Below are positions 44,001 to 51,464 of a stretch of 64,000 nucleotides of DNA, piece by piece. The notes below the pieces were generated by a model, which searched no databases, was not told the DNA's origin, and saw only the letters and a list, made by a program, of their open reading frames with translations. The DNA lies in the NCBI RefSeq assembly GCF_011046245.1, contig NZ_CP049241.1:3550001-3614000 (forward strand). The letters are read 5' to 3'. The position numbers were made by a program, and so were the translations under genes. The stretch's first letter is position 1; each line of letters opens with the position of its first letter. This DNA is from Allorhizobium pseudoryzae (GTDB lineage Bacteria; Pseudomonadota; Alphaproteobacteria; Rhizobiales; Rhizobiaceae).

Positions 44001-44354
44001 ATGCCCTTGGATATTCGAAGAGACACCGTGAAGACCATTCCGCAGGACGACGGCTACGAAAAATTCCAGATCGACCGTCCGGGCAAGATCATTTTCGTCG
44101 AACGGCACCTGAGCACCAAAACACAGGTGCGCTGCATCATCCGGCGCATCTCGCGTTCGGGTGCGGAACTCGACATCAGCCCGAGCCTGACCGTGCCCAA
44201 CAACTTCTTTCTCGAGATTCTCGGGATTCGCGGTGAGATCGGCGCGACCCTGACCACGCGCGAGGAGGAAAAGGTCAAGATTTCCTTCAACATGCTGCTC
44301 GACCCGAACTTCCTGCATCACGTTTTGCGCGTCTGCTTCCAGTCCCTGCATTGA
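44001..44354 (+). CDS. Degenerate PilZ-domain protein
   Basis: A 117-residue single-domain protein resembling PilZ folds: RPGKIIFVERHLSTKTQVRC, then RRISRSGAELDISPSL, then VPNNFFLEILG. In functional c-di-GMP receptors the motifs are RxxxR and [D/N]xSxxG. Here the second reads RISRSG (Arg in place of Asp/Asn) and the first reads RPGKI, so nucleotide binding may be lost. G-rich sequence at 43989-43994 lies ahead of ATG 44001. It is divergent from the flavoprotein gene. Confidence 0.72.
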   Translation: MPLDIRRDTVKTIPQDDGYEKFQIDRPGKIIFVERHLSTKTQVRCIIRRISRSGAELDISPSLTVPNNFFLEILGIRGEIGATLTTREEEKVKISFNMLLDPNFLHHVLRVCFQSLH

Positions 44355-44452
44355 GGGGGACCGGGCGTACCGGGCGCGGCCCTGAAGATCTTGCATAGCG
44401 GATAAACCGCCCTATGGTGTGGCGCCACTTCAGCCACACCGGATCCTGCCGC

Positions 44453-45565
44453 ATGACCGCCTTTTCCCGTTTCACCCCACTTCTCCAAAGCCTGCCGGCG
44501 ACCGTTCCTTTTGTCGGGCCGGAAGCGATCGAGCGAAACCGGGGGCTGACGGTGAAGGCCCGCATCGGCGCCAACGAGAGCGGTTTCGGCCCCGCCCCCT
44601 CCGTTCTGGAGACAATTGCTGCTGCCGCTCGCGACACCTGGAAATATGCCGATCCGGAAAATTTTGCGCTGAAGCAGGCACTTGGCCAGCATCTCGGCTG
44701 CGACGCACAGAACATCGCCATCGGTGAAGGCATCGATTCGCTGCTCGGTCACATCGTGCGCATGGTGATCGAGCCCGGCATGACGGTCGCGACCTCGCTT
44801 GGCGCCTATCCGACCTTCAACTTCCATGTGGCCGGATATGGCGGACGGCTGGTGACGACGCCTTATGTGGACGACCGCGAGGATCTCGACGGTCTGCTGG
44901 CGCTCGTTGAAAAGGAAAAGGCCTCGCTCCTCTATTTCGCCAACCCCGACAATCCGATGGGCAGCTGGTGGGATGCGGAGCGCGTCGCAGACTTCGTGCG
45001 AGCCGTGCCGGAAACCTGTCTGCTGATCCTCGACGAGGCCTATTGCGAGACAGCGCCGGAGGGAGCAACGCCGGCGATCGACGCCTTCCTCGACCGTCCG
45101 AACGTGATGCGCACGCGCACCTTCTCCAAGGCCTATGGGCTTGCCGGTGCGCGCGTCGGTTATGTCGTCACGACACCGGAGAATGCGCAGAGCTTCGACA
45201 AGATCCGCCACCATTTCGGCATGCCGCGCATCAGCGTCGCGGCGGCGCTCGCGGCCCTCGAAGACCAGGCCTATCTGCACCAGGCGACCGACGCGATCCG
45301 GCAGTCGCGGGAGCGGATTGCCGCAATCGCTCGAGAAAACGGCCTGACACCGCTTCCCTCCGCGACAAATTTCGTGGCTGTGGATTGTGGTCGCGACGGG
45401 GCTTACGCCCGGGCGATCGTCGATGGATTGATGGAGCACGGGGTCTTCATCCGCATGCCCGGCGTGGCCCCACTCAACCGCTGCATCCGCATCAGCGCCG
45501 GCGTGGAGGCCGATATGGCGCTGCTCGAGACGGCGCTGCCCAAGGTGCTGGCGGCGATCGGATAA
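44453..45565 (+). CDS. HisC-like aminotransferase
   Basis: A 370-residue fold-type I PLP aminotransferase of the histidinol-phosphate/aspartate aminotransferase group. Visible are the N-terminal ARIGANESGFGP, the FANPDNPMGSWW region and the PLP-lysine neighbourhood RTFSKAYGLAGARVGY. It probably acts on histidinol phosphate or a related amino acid. Its true substrate is uncertain because no other his gene is near. ATG 44453 is chosen over an upstream start. Confidence 0.88.
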   Translation: MTAFSRFTPLLQSLPATVPFVGPEAIERNRGLTVKARIGANESGFGPAPSVLETIAAAARDTWKYADPENFALKQALGQHLGCDAQNIAIGEGIDSLLGHIVRMVIEPGMTVATSLGAYPTFNFHVAGYGGRLVTTPYVDDREDLDGLLALVEKEKASLLYFANPDNPMGSWWDAERVADFVRAVPETCLLILDEAYCETAPEGATPAIDAFLDRPNVMRTRTFSKAYGLAGARVGYVVTTPENAQSFDKIRHHFGMPRISVAAALAALEDQAYLHQATDAIRQSRERIAAIARENGLTPLPSATNFVAVDCGRDGAYARAIVDGLMEHGVFIRMPGVAPLNRCIRISAGVEADMALLETALPKVLAAIG

Positions 45566-45580
45566 CCACACAAATGCCAG

Positions 45581-45617
45581 AAGGTCGCGCTGGCCGGTTT
45601 CGACCATTCGCGACCTT
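45581..45617. terminator. Possible bidirectional hairpin after the aminotransferase
   Basis: AAGGTCGCG / CGCGACCTT is a 9-bp stem with a 19-base loop in the 122-base convergent gap between the aminotransferase and the Sel1-like gene. The long loop and absent U-run make the call weak. Confidence 0.35.
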
Positions 45618-45687
45618 CCGAGGGTCTGCCATTCATGGCGTCCCTCCCCCATTCGCCGGTCTCAGCAACCACCGGCGCATTTCACTG

Positions 45688-45954
45688 TCAGTGCATGGTC
45701 ATCCACTCGCGGGCGGCGCGCAGCGCCTCGGCAAGCTGCATCTTCGTCATGGTGTGTGCGAGGTCGGCGCGCAGTTCGGCGGCGCGGTCGGAGCCCTTGA
45801 TCGCGGCGATGTTCAGCCACTTGTGGGCCGCGACCAGATCGACGTCGCAACCGCGGCCGGTTGCATACATCAGGCCCATGTCGCAGAAGTTTTCGGCGCG
45901 GGCTTCGCCACCCATGGTGGCCATTTCGGAATGCGTCATGTCAAAGCGTGCCAT
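45688..45954 (-). CDS. Single Sel1-like repeat protein
   Basis: An 88-residue protein with one Sel1-type repeat (FCDMGLMYATGRGCDVDLVAAHKWLNIAAIKG, about residues 20-55) and a helical end. Sel1 repeats scaffold protein contacts and normally occur in longer arrays. The short size suggests a minimal adaptor or remnant. ATG 45954 has AGGGA nine bases upstream; the upstream frame start is rejected. Confidence 0.75.
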   Translation of the reverse strand: MARFDMTHSEMATMGGEARAENFCDMGLMYATGRGCDVDLVAAHKWLNIAAIKGSDRAAELRADLAHTMTKMQLAEALRAAREWMTMH

Positions 45955-46454
45955 CGGAATGATCCCTGTTTCGAGCCTGTTGTCAAAATCCCTGTCTTCA
46001 TGCTTTGCCTCGTGGGGCACCAGCCGGATCGCCATCTTGCAGTGGCTTTTGTGATCCGCCCGGCCGGCAGGTTTGGCCTGCTCGTTTGATGGGTTCAGTA
46101 TGCCCGCCGCCCTTCAAAATTCGCCTAAAATGCATGATTAATTTGATGAAAACAAAGTCCAAACGCTTGGTAAAATTGGGTTTTCGTTAAACATCGGAAG
46201 CCCTGCAAACCGGCGATTCCGGGAAATCCGAAAGCTTCCGTAAACCATCACAATTTCACCCTTTGTTGACCACGCCATCAGCAGGCCAAACGGTGCGGAC
46301 AAAAAAATCGGCCCCGGCGCGGCGAAAAATTCCCTCCAAGATGCCAGTTTACCTTTACGTGTGCGTAAGATAATTTGGCAAACGGGCGCGGCGGAACGCG
46401 GAGGAGCGGATCGCTGCGGACAGATGACGGGTTCTCGATAGGAGGAGACACGAG
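45955..46454. other. 500-base divergent region upstream of the DUF2147 gene
   Basis: This separates the Sel1-like gene from the DUF2147 gene. It is AT-richer than its surroundings from 46130 to 46400 and includes the palindrome at 46354-46367. No gene is supported; promoters for both flanking genes are expected here. Confidence 0.6.
46354..46367. promoter_or_regulatory. Palindrome TTACGTGTGCGTAA upstream of the DUF2147 gene
   Basis: TTACG and CGTAA form an inverted repeat around TGTG, 88 bases upstream of the DUF2147 start. One substitution separates it from the palindrome TTACGTGTACGTAA in front of the ETF-ubiquinone oxidoreductase gene at 62193-62206. The likeness in two unrelated promoter regions suggests a shared DNA-binding regulator. 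Confidence 0.5.
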
Positions 46455-46796
46455 ATGATCCGAACCATACTACTAAGCGGCGCATTCCTGGTGGCAAGCC
46501 TTGCACCAACGGTGGCGGCCGAGCCGATCGTCGGCAACTGGAAGACGGCCAGCGGCGAAACCGCCGTGATTGCCCAGTGTGGCTCCGCCTACTGCGTGAC
46601 GCTGAAGACAGGCAAATATGCCGGCAGGCAGATCGGCAGCATGAGCGGCAAGGGTGCGGAGTATACCGGTGAGATCACCGATCCCGCAGCCGACAAGACC
46701 TATAGCGGCTCGGCCGCCGTCAGCGGCAATGCACTGAAGATGAAGGGCTGCGTGATGTCGGTGTTCTGCAAGACGCAGACCTGGACGCGCCTCTGA
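46455..46796 (+). CDS. DUF2147 family secreted protein
   Basis: A 113-residue protein with signal peptide (IRTILLSGAFLVASLAPTVAA), then EPIVGNWKTASGETAVI and ending CKTQTWTRL, matching the small DUF2147 beta-barrel family. It is probably periplasmic. The function is unknown. Four Cys (QCGSAYC and the later CV and CK positions) suggest disulfides. GGAGGAG lies upstream of the ATG. Confidence 0.85.
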   Translation: MIRTILLSGAFLVASLAPTVAAEPIVGNWKTASGETAVIAQCGSAYCVTLKTGKYAGRQIGSMSGKGAEYTGEITDPAADKTYSGSAAVSGNALKMKGCVMSVFCKTQTWTRL

Positions 46797-46962
46797 TCGG
46801 GCGCATAAGCGCTTGGCAACCGGCGGAGGCGGCCCGCGCGGCCTTCGCCACCCGCAGGCATTCCGCTCCGTTCATCACTTTGAACACCGGATGAACCACG
46901 ATCTCAGCACCCATTCATCAGCGTTGCCGCATAGTCCTTCTCGTTCAGACGGGAGACGGACA

Positions 46963-47130
46963 ATGCCGAAGATTGCAAGACGCTTTACCATCATCACCCT
47001 CAGCATGGCGCTGTTTGCGATCTCCTTTTCCGCCTTTGTCGAGGCGCAGCGCCGCGTGCCGGACCTGCAGGCGGGCCGTGCGGCGATCTGCCAACCCTTC
47101 ACCGGCAACGGTTGCAACGGAACACTTTAA
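46963..47130 (+). CDS. Small secreted 55-residue protein
   Basis: An ATG at 46963 follows GGGAGAC at 46951-46957 and opens 55 codons: MPKIARRFTIITLSMALFAI, then a signal-peptide-like hydrophobic stretch and a short mature tail with Cys-containing QPFTGNGCNGTL. The tail has two cysteines about nine residues apart. The upstream frame start at 46813 lacks a ribosome-binding site. The function is unknown; it may be a surface or peptide product. Confidence 0.62.
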   Translation: MPKIARRFTIITLSMALFAISFSAFVEAQRRVPDLQAGRAAICQPFTGNGCNGTL

Positions 47131-47215
47131 AGCCAAAGCAACGACGTCCGCAAAATTTGCCAAAGCTTCGCAGCCACGTAATTGGCTTGTTAAGAAGAGC
47201 GCACTATAATGCGCC

Positions 47216-48715
47216 ATGACAAAACGAATCTACACACTCTCCTCTCCGAACTTCATCAAGCCCGAACCGTTCGAACCGCAGGTCTTCAGCGACGCCGGCA
47301 AGGCCGTTGATGCGCTGATCGAACTTTACGAGCGCAACACCTCCTTCCTGATCGACGCGTTTACGCATCTCGCCAAAGGCGCCCCGGTCGCCGGCCGGCT
47401 GCGCGCCTGCTATCCGCAGGTGAGCATCGAGACGACCAGTTTCGGCCATGTCGATTCGCGCCTCTCCTACGGCCACGTCTCGGCGCCCGGCATCTACACG
47501 ACCACCATCACCCGGCCGAAACTGTTTCGCCACTACCTGACCGAACAGCTCGAACTCCTGATGCGCAACCACCATGTGCCGGTGACGGTGTCGGAATCGG
47601 AGACGCCAATTCCGCTGCACTTCGCCTTTGGAGAAGGCGCACATGTGGAAGCGTCCGCCTCGACCGTGCTCTCCGACATGCCGCTGCGCGATCTCTTCGA
47701 TACGCCGGACCTGAACATCACCGACGACCTGATCGCCAATGGCGAATATGACCAGGTCCCGGGCGAACCGGCACCACTGGCGCCGTTCACCGCGCAGCGC
47801 ATCGATTATTCGCTGGCCCGCCTCAGCCATTACACGGCAACGGGTGCTGAGCATTTCCAGAACTTCGTGCTCTTCACCAACTACCAGTTCTACATCGACG
47901 AATTCGCCGCCTGGGCGCGCGAGTTGATGGCAAACGGTGGGGACGGCTACACGGCCTTTGTCGAGCCCGGCAACATCATCACGCCGGCGGGGACGGTGCG
48001 GGCAGTGGAAACGGCGGTGCGGCTGCCGCAGATGCCGGCCTATCACCTGAAGAAGGACGGCCATGCCGGCATCACACTCGTCAACATCGGCGTCGGTCCC
48101 TCGAACGCCAAGACCATCACCGACCATATCGCCGTGTTGCGCCCGCATGCCTGGCTGATGGTCGGCCATTGCGCCGGCCTGCGCAACAGCCAGCGGCTGG
48201 GCGACTACGTGCTCGCGCACGCCTATATGCGGGAAGACCACGTGCTGGACGACGACCTGCCGGTCTGGGTGCCGATCCCGGCGCTCGCCGAAGTGCAGCA
48301 GGCGCTGGAAGATGCGGTGGAGGAAATCACCGGTCTCGAAGGCTTCGAGCTGAAGCGCATCATGCGCACCGGCACGGTCGCCACCATCGACAACCGCAAC
48401 TGGGAACTGCGCGACCAGCGCGGGCCGGTGAAGCGGCTCTCCCAGGCGCGCGCCATCGCGCTCGACATGGAATCGGCCACCATTGCGGCGAACGGCTTCC
48501 GCTTCCGCGTGCCCTACGGCACGCTGCTTTGTGTTTCCGACAAGCCGCTGCATGGCGAGCTGAAGCTGCCGGGCATGGCGACTGAATTCTACCGTACGCA
48601 GGTGCGCCAGCACTTGAAGATCGGCATTCGCGCCGTGCAGAAACTCGCCGAAATGCCCACGGAAAAGCTGCATTCACGCAAATTGCGCAGCTTTTACGAG
48701 ACCGCGTTCCAGTGA
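47216..48715 (+). CDS. amn: AMP nucleosidase
   Basis: A 499-residue AMP nucleosidase, which hydrolyses AMP to adenine and ribose 5-phosphate and so regulates intracellular AMP. The N-terminal domain begins MTKRIYTLSSPNFIKPEPF. The C-terminal phosphorylase-like domain holds MVGHCAGLRNSQRLGDYVLA and LDMESATIAANGFRF with the conserved Met-Glu. Length is close to the E. coli enzyme. It stands as a single gene and a VapBC operon follows. Confidence 0.94.
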   Translation: MTKRIYTLSSPNFIKPEPFEPQVFSDAGKAVDALIELYERNTSFLIDAFTHLAKGAPVAGRLRACYPQVSIETTSFGHVDSRLSYGHVSAPGIYTTTITRPKLFRHYLTEQLELLMRNHHVPVTVSESETPIPLHFAFGEGAHVEASASTVLSDMPLRDLFDTPDLNITDDLIANGEYDQVPGEPAPLAPFTAQRIDYSLARLSHYTATGAEHFQNFVLFTNYQFYIDEFAAWARELMANGGDGYTAFVEPGNIITPAGTVRAVETAVRLPQMPAYHLKKDGHAGITLVNIGVGPSNAKTITDHIAVLRPHAWLMVGHCAGLRNSQRLGDYVLAHAYMREDHVLDDDLPVWVPIPALAEVQQALEDAVEEITGLEGFELKRIMRTGTVATIDNRNWELRDQRGPVKRLSQARAIALDMESATIAANGFRFRVPYGTLLCVSDKPLHGELKLPGMATEFYRTQVRQHLKIGIRAVQKLAEMPTEKLHSRKLRSFYETAFQ

Positions 48716-48733
48716 CATTGAAGGCAAGGCGCT

Positions 48734-48767
48734 TCATGTGTATGATGTGACGAGATCATACACATGA
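48734..48767. promoter_or_regulatory. Perfect 13-bp inverted repeat, vapBC operator
   Basis: TCATGTGTATGAT (48734-48746) and ATCATACACATGA (48755-48767) form a perfect inverted repeat with an eight-base spacer, ending nine bases before the VapB start. This is the size and position at which VapB antitoxins bind to autoregulate their operons. Confidence 0.85.
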
Positions 48768-48775
48768 GGTTTGCC

Positions 48776-49006
48776 ATGCGGACGAACATCGAATTGGACG
48801 AGCATCTCATTTCTGAAGCCATGGAGCTTGGTGGCCTCTCAACCAAGAAGGCCGCCGTTGATAGCGCGCTCCGAGAATTCGTCCGTATTCGCCGCCAATT
48901 GCGTGCCGTTGATCGTCTTGAGGGGATTGGCTGGGTGGGCGACCTTGACGCCATGCGTGACGATGGCCTGCAGGACACCGACTGGAGCCTGAAGGCAGGA
49001 GAATGA
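48776..49006 (+). CDS. vapB: VapB-family antitoxin
   Basis: A 76-residue antitoxin with an N-terminal ribbon-helix-helix motif (MRTNIELDEHLISEAMEL) and a C-terminal segment that wraps around VapC. GAGG six bases upstream supports ATG 48776 over the ATG at 48764, which lies inside the operator palindrome. The stop overlaps the VapC start by four bases (ATGA). It would repress through the adjoining operator. Confidence 0.9.
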   Translation: MRTNIELDEHLISEAMELGGLSTKKAAVDSALREFVRIRRQLRAVDRLEGIGWVGDLDAMRDDGLQDTDWSLKAGE

Positions 49007-49392
49007 TCGTCGCTGACAGTTCCGTCTGGGTTTCCGTGTTTCGGCGAGAGGATCAGGTGCTGGCTGAGCGCCTGCGCAATTACATTCGCCAGGGAAGTGT
49101 CATTCTTGGCGACATCATCCTGCTTGAATTGCTTCAGGGTGCACGCGACCACCAGCATGCGCGGGTGATTGAGATGGAGCTGCAAGAACTTCGAATTCTG
49201 CCAATGCTGTCGCCGGCACTGGCCGTACAGGCCGCGACTCATTACCGGACGTTGCGGTCGCGCGGCATTACGATCCGAAAAACAGCCGACCTGATCATCG
49301 GCACCTATTGCATCGAACACGGTCATAGACTGCTGCAGCGAGATAGGGATTTCCTGCCGATGGCCCAACATCTGGGCCTGCAACTAGCCTAA
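49003..49392 (+). CDS. vapC: VapC-family PIN toxin RNase
   Basis: A 129-residue PIN-domain nuclease. Acidic active-site residues are visible in IVADSSVWV, ILLELLQG, KTADLIIG and LQRDRDF. It probably cleaves tRNA or rRNA when VapB is degraded. The frame is intact. The stop (TAA, 49390-49392) overlaps the stop of the convergent flippase gene (49389-49391). Confidence 0.92.
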   Translation: MIVADSSVWVSVFRREDQVLAERLRNYIRQGSVILGDIILLELLQGARDHQHARVIEMELQELRILPMLSPALAVQAATHYRTLRSRGITIRKTADLIIGTYCIEHGHRLLQRDRDFLPMAQHLGLQLA

Positions 49393-50354
49393 CGCTCCCC
49401 CGCCGCGCCCCGCGCGACCAGCATCGACAACAGCGTGCCCACGACAGAGCTGACGATGATCAGCAGATGCGCGTTGACCGCAGCCTTGCCGAGAACGGCG
49501 AGCGCGCCTTCGGCGTGATCGGCCCCGAAGCCGAGAGCGCCGGCGGTGATGCCAGCGGGATAGGTGCCGACGCCGCCGGGGGCGTGCACGGGGAGAACGG
49601 AGGAGAGTTCGCCGCCGAGCGCGCCGCCAAAGGCGGGGCCAAGGTTCAGATCACCGAGCAGGACCAGCACCCAGGCCAGCACGGCGACCTTCACCGACCA
49701 GTTGACCAGCGTCACACCCCAGGCGCGGAAAAACGCCAGTCCGTCCACCGGCAGGCCCGCCTCCACCTCGCTTAGGAGCTTTTCAAGGCGGGATGGCACG
49801 GCGCCGTGCAGCAGGCGAAAGAGCGGGCGGCGGAGGCCAAACCCGAGCGCCGGGGCCGCCGCAAAGGCAAGCCAGAGCAGCCAGGCGAGTGCATGCCCCT
49901 TCTCCAGCGCGAGACCAAATCCGGCAGCGGCCAGCAGCGCATGCAGATCGAGCAGCCGCATGACGAGAAGCGCGGAAGTGGCGCGCGGCAGGGAGACGCC
50001 AAACTCCTTCCTCATCAGAAGCGGAAAACTCACTTCGCCGCTGCGAAACGGCATCATGACATTCAGCAGGTTATGGACCTGCACCAGCCGCAAGAGACGG
50101 CGGAAGTGACCCGCCGTTTCGCGTGGGAAATAATCGTGGATGCGCCAGGTCCTCAGCACATAGGTCGACAGCAACAGCAGCATGGCGACGGCGAGCGTTT
50201 GCCACCCCGCCTCCTGCCAGCGCGCCAGGATATCGCCCCAGCCCCAGAACCACTGGATGAAGAGGATATAGGCAGCAACCGAGGCCAGCGTCACCAGGCT
50301 CGTTGCGTTGCGAATCAGCCACGGTTTTCGACTGGCAAGCATGTCAATCTTCAT
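49389..50354 (-). CDS. UPF0104/AglD-like flippase-like membrane protein
   Basis: A 321-residue membrane protein with about eight helices, related to the lysylphosphatidylglycerol synthase transmembrane (UPF0104/AglD) family. It includes RSGEVSFPLLMRKEFGVSLP and the Gly/Pro-rich PVHAPGGVGTYPAG. Family members move or modify lipid-linked sugars or lipids. ATG 50354 is the chosen start; 50342 is an alternative, and neither has a clear ribosome-binding site. It is divergent from the GT2 and GT39 genes, separated by 90 bases, suggesting a shared envelope-glycan function. Confidence 0.83.
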   Translation of the reverse strand: MKIDMLASRKPWLIRNATSLVTLASVAAYILFIQWFWGWGDILARWQEAGWQTLAVAMLLLLSTYVLRTWRIHDYFPRETAGHFRRLLRLVQVHNLLNVMMPFRSGEVSFPLLMRKEFGVSLPRATSALLVMRLLDLHALLAAAGFGLALEKGHALAWLLWLAFAAAPALGFGLRRPLFRLLHGAVPSRLEKLLSEVEAGLPVDGLAFFRAWGVTLVNWSVKVAVLAWVLVLLGDLNLGPAFGGALGGELSSVLPVHAPGGVGTYPAGITAGALGFGADHAEGALAVLGKAAVNAHLLIIVSSVVGTLLSMLVARGAAGER

Positions 50355-50444
50355 ATAGAGGACGCGATCAAAGGGCCGGCAGAGACGAAACGCCCATCGC
50401 GTCCCGCCACAGCGACCGGTCCAGAGCTTTAGGAGAAACATCCC

Positions 50445-51464
50445 GTGCGGACAACAGCAGAGTCGATCGAGATCGCACCGGCAACCGCTGCAGCCATCGA
50501 GCTTTCGCTGGTCGTACCCATCTTCAACGAAGAAGACAGCGTCGGCCCGCTGATTGCCCGCATTCAAGAAGCCATGGTTGGTTACGGCCAGCCATGGGAA
50601 CTCATCCTGGTGGACGATGGCAGCACGGATGCGACGCTTGCGAACGCCCGCGCGGCGATCGGGCGCGATGGGCTCGACCTCTATGTGGTGGCGCTGCAGC
50701 GCAATTTCGGCCAGACCGCCGCCATGCAGGCCGGCATCACCCAGGCCCGCGGTCGGCTGATCGCGACGCTCGACGGCGATCTGCAGAACGATCCGAAGGA
50801 TATTCCCGAGATGGTGCGCGAGCTGGAACGGCGTGAGCTCGACCTGCTCGTCGGCTGGCGCAAGAACCGCCAGGACGGGCTTCTGCTCCGCAAGGTGCCG
50901 TCCTGGATCGCCAACCGGCTGATCGGCCGCATCACCGGGGTTCGCCTGCATGACTACGGCTGCAGCCTGAAGATCTATCGCGGCTCGGTCATCAAGCAGG
51001 TCAAGCTGATGGGCGAAATGCACCGTTTCATTCCGGCCTGGGTTGCCGGAGTCGTTCCGAGCTCACGCATCGGCGAAATGCCGGTCACCCACCATGCGCG
51101 CCAGCACGGCGTGTCGAAATACGGCATCTCGCGCACCTTCCGCGTGATCCTCGACCTTTTGTCGGTGATGTTCTTCATGCGCTTCAAGGCGCGGCCCGGC
51201 CATTTCTTCGGCTCCCTCGGCCTCGGGCTCGGCGCGCTGTCCGGCGTCATCCTCGCTTATCTTTTCGTCGACAAATTCATCCTGGGCAATGATATCGGCA
51301 CCCGGCCGCTGTTCATGATCGGCGTCATGCTGTTCCTGTCCGCCGTCCAACTGATCACCACCGGCATCCTCGCCGAAATGATTGCCCGTACCTATTACCG
51401 GGACGACAGTTCCGTCAGCTATATCGTGAGAGACGTCTACAACGGTGAGCAACAGACTCCATAA
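50445..51464 (+). CDS. GT2 polyprenyl-phosphate glycosyltransferase (DPM1-like)
   Basis: A 339-residue GT2 enzyme. The DXD-containing N-terminal domain includes VVPIFNEEDS, LILVDDGSTD and the DGDLQNDP motif. Two C-terminal membrane helices follow (about 248-310). It resembles enzymes such as ArnC or the galacturonosyl RgtE that load a sugar onto polyprenyl phosphate. GTG 50445 has AGGAG upstream. The next gene overlaps by 20 bases. Confidence 0.92.
   Translation: MRTTAESIEIAPATAAAIELSLVVPIFNEEDSVGPLIARIQEAMVGYGQPWELILVDDGSTDATLANARAAIGRDGLDLYVVALQRNFGQTAAMQAGITQARGRLIATLDGDLQNDPKDIPEMVRELERRELDLLVGWRKNRQDGLLLRKVPSWIANRLIGRITGVRLHDYGCSLKIYRGSVIKQVKLMGEMHRFIPAWVAGVVPSSRIGEMPVTHHARQHGVSKYGISRTFRVILDLLSVMFFMRFKARPGHFFGSLGLGLGALSGVILAYLFVDKFILGNDIGTRPLFMIGVMLFLSAVQLITTGILAEMIARTYYRDDSSVSYIVRDVYNGEQQTP

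Noticed and set aside
47204..48673. 489-codon antisense frame opposite AMP nucleosidase
   Set aside because: The sense strand encodes an unmistakable nucleosidase; the antisense frame has no domain and only GC-skew composition.
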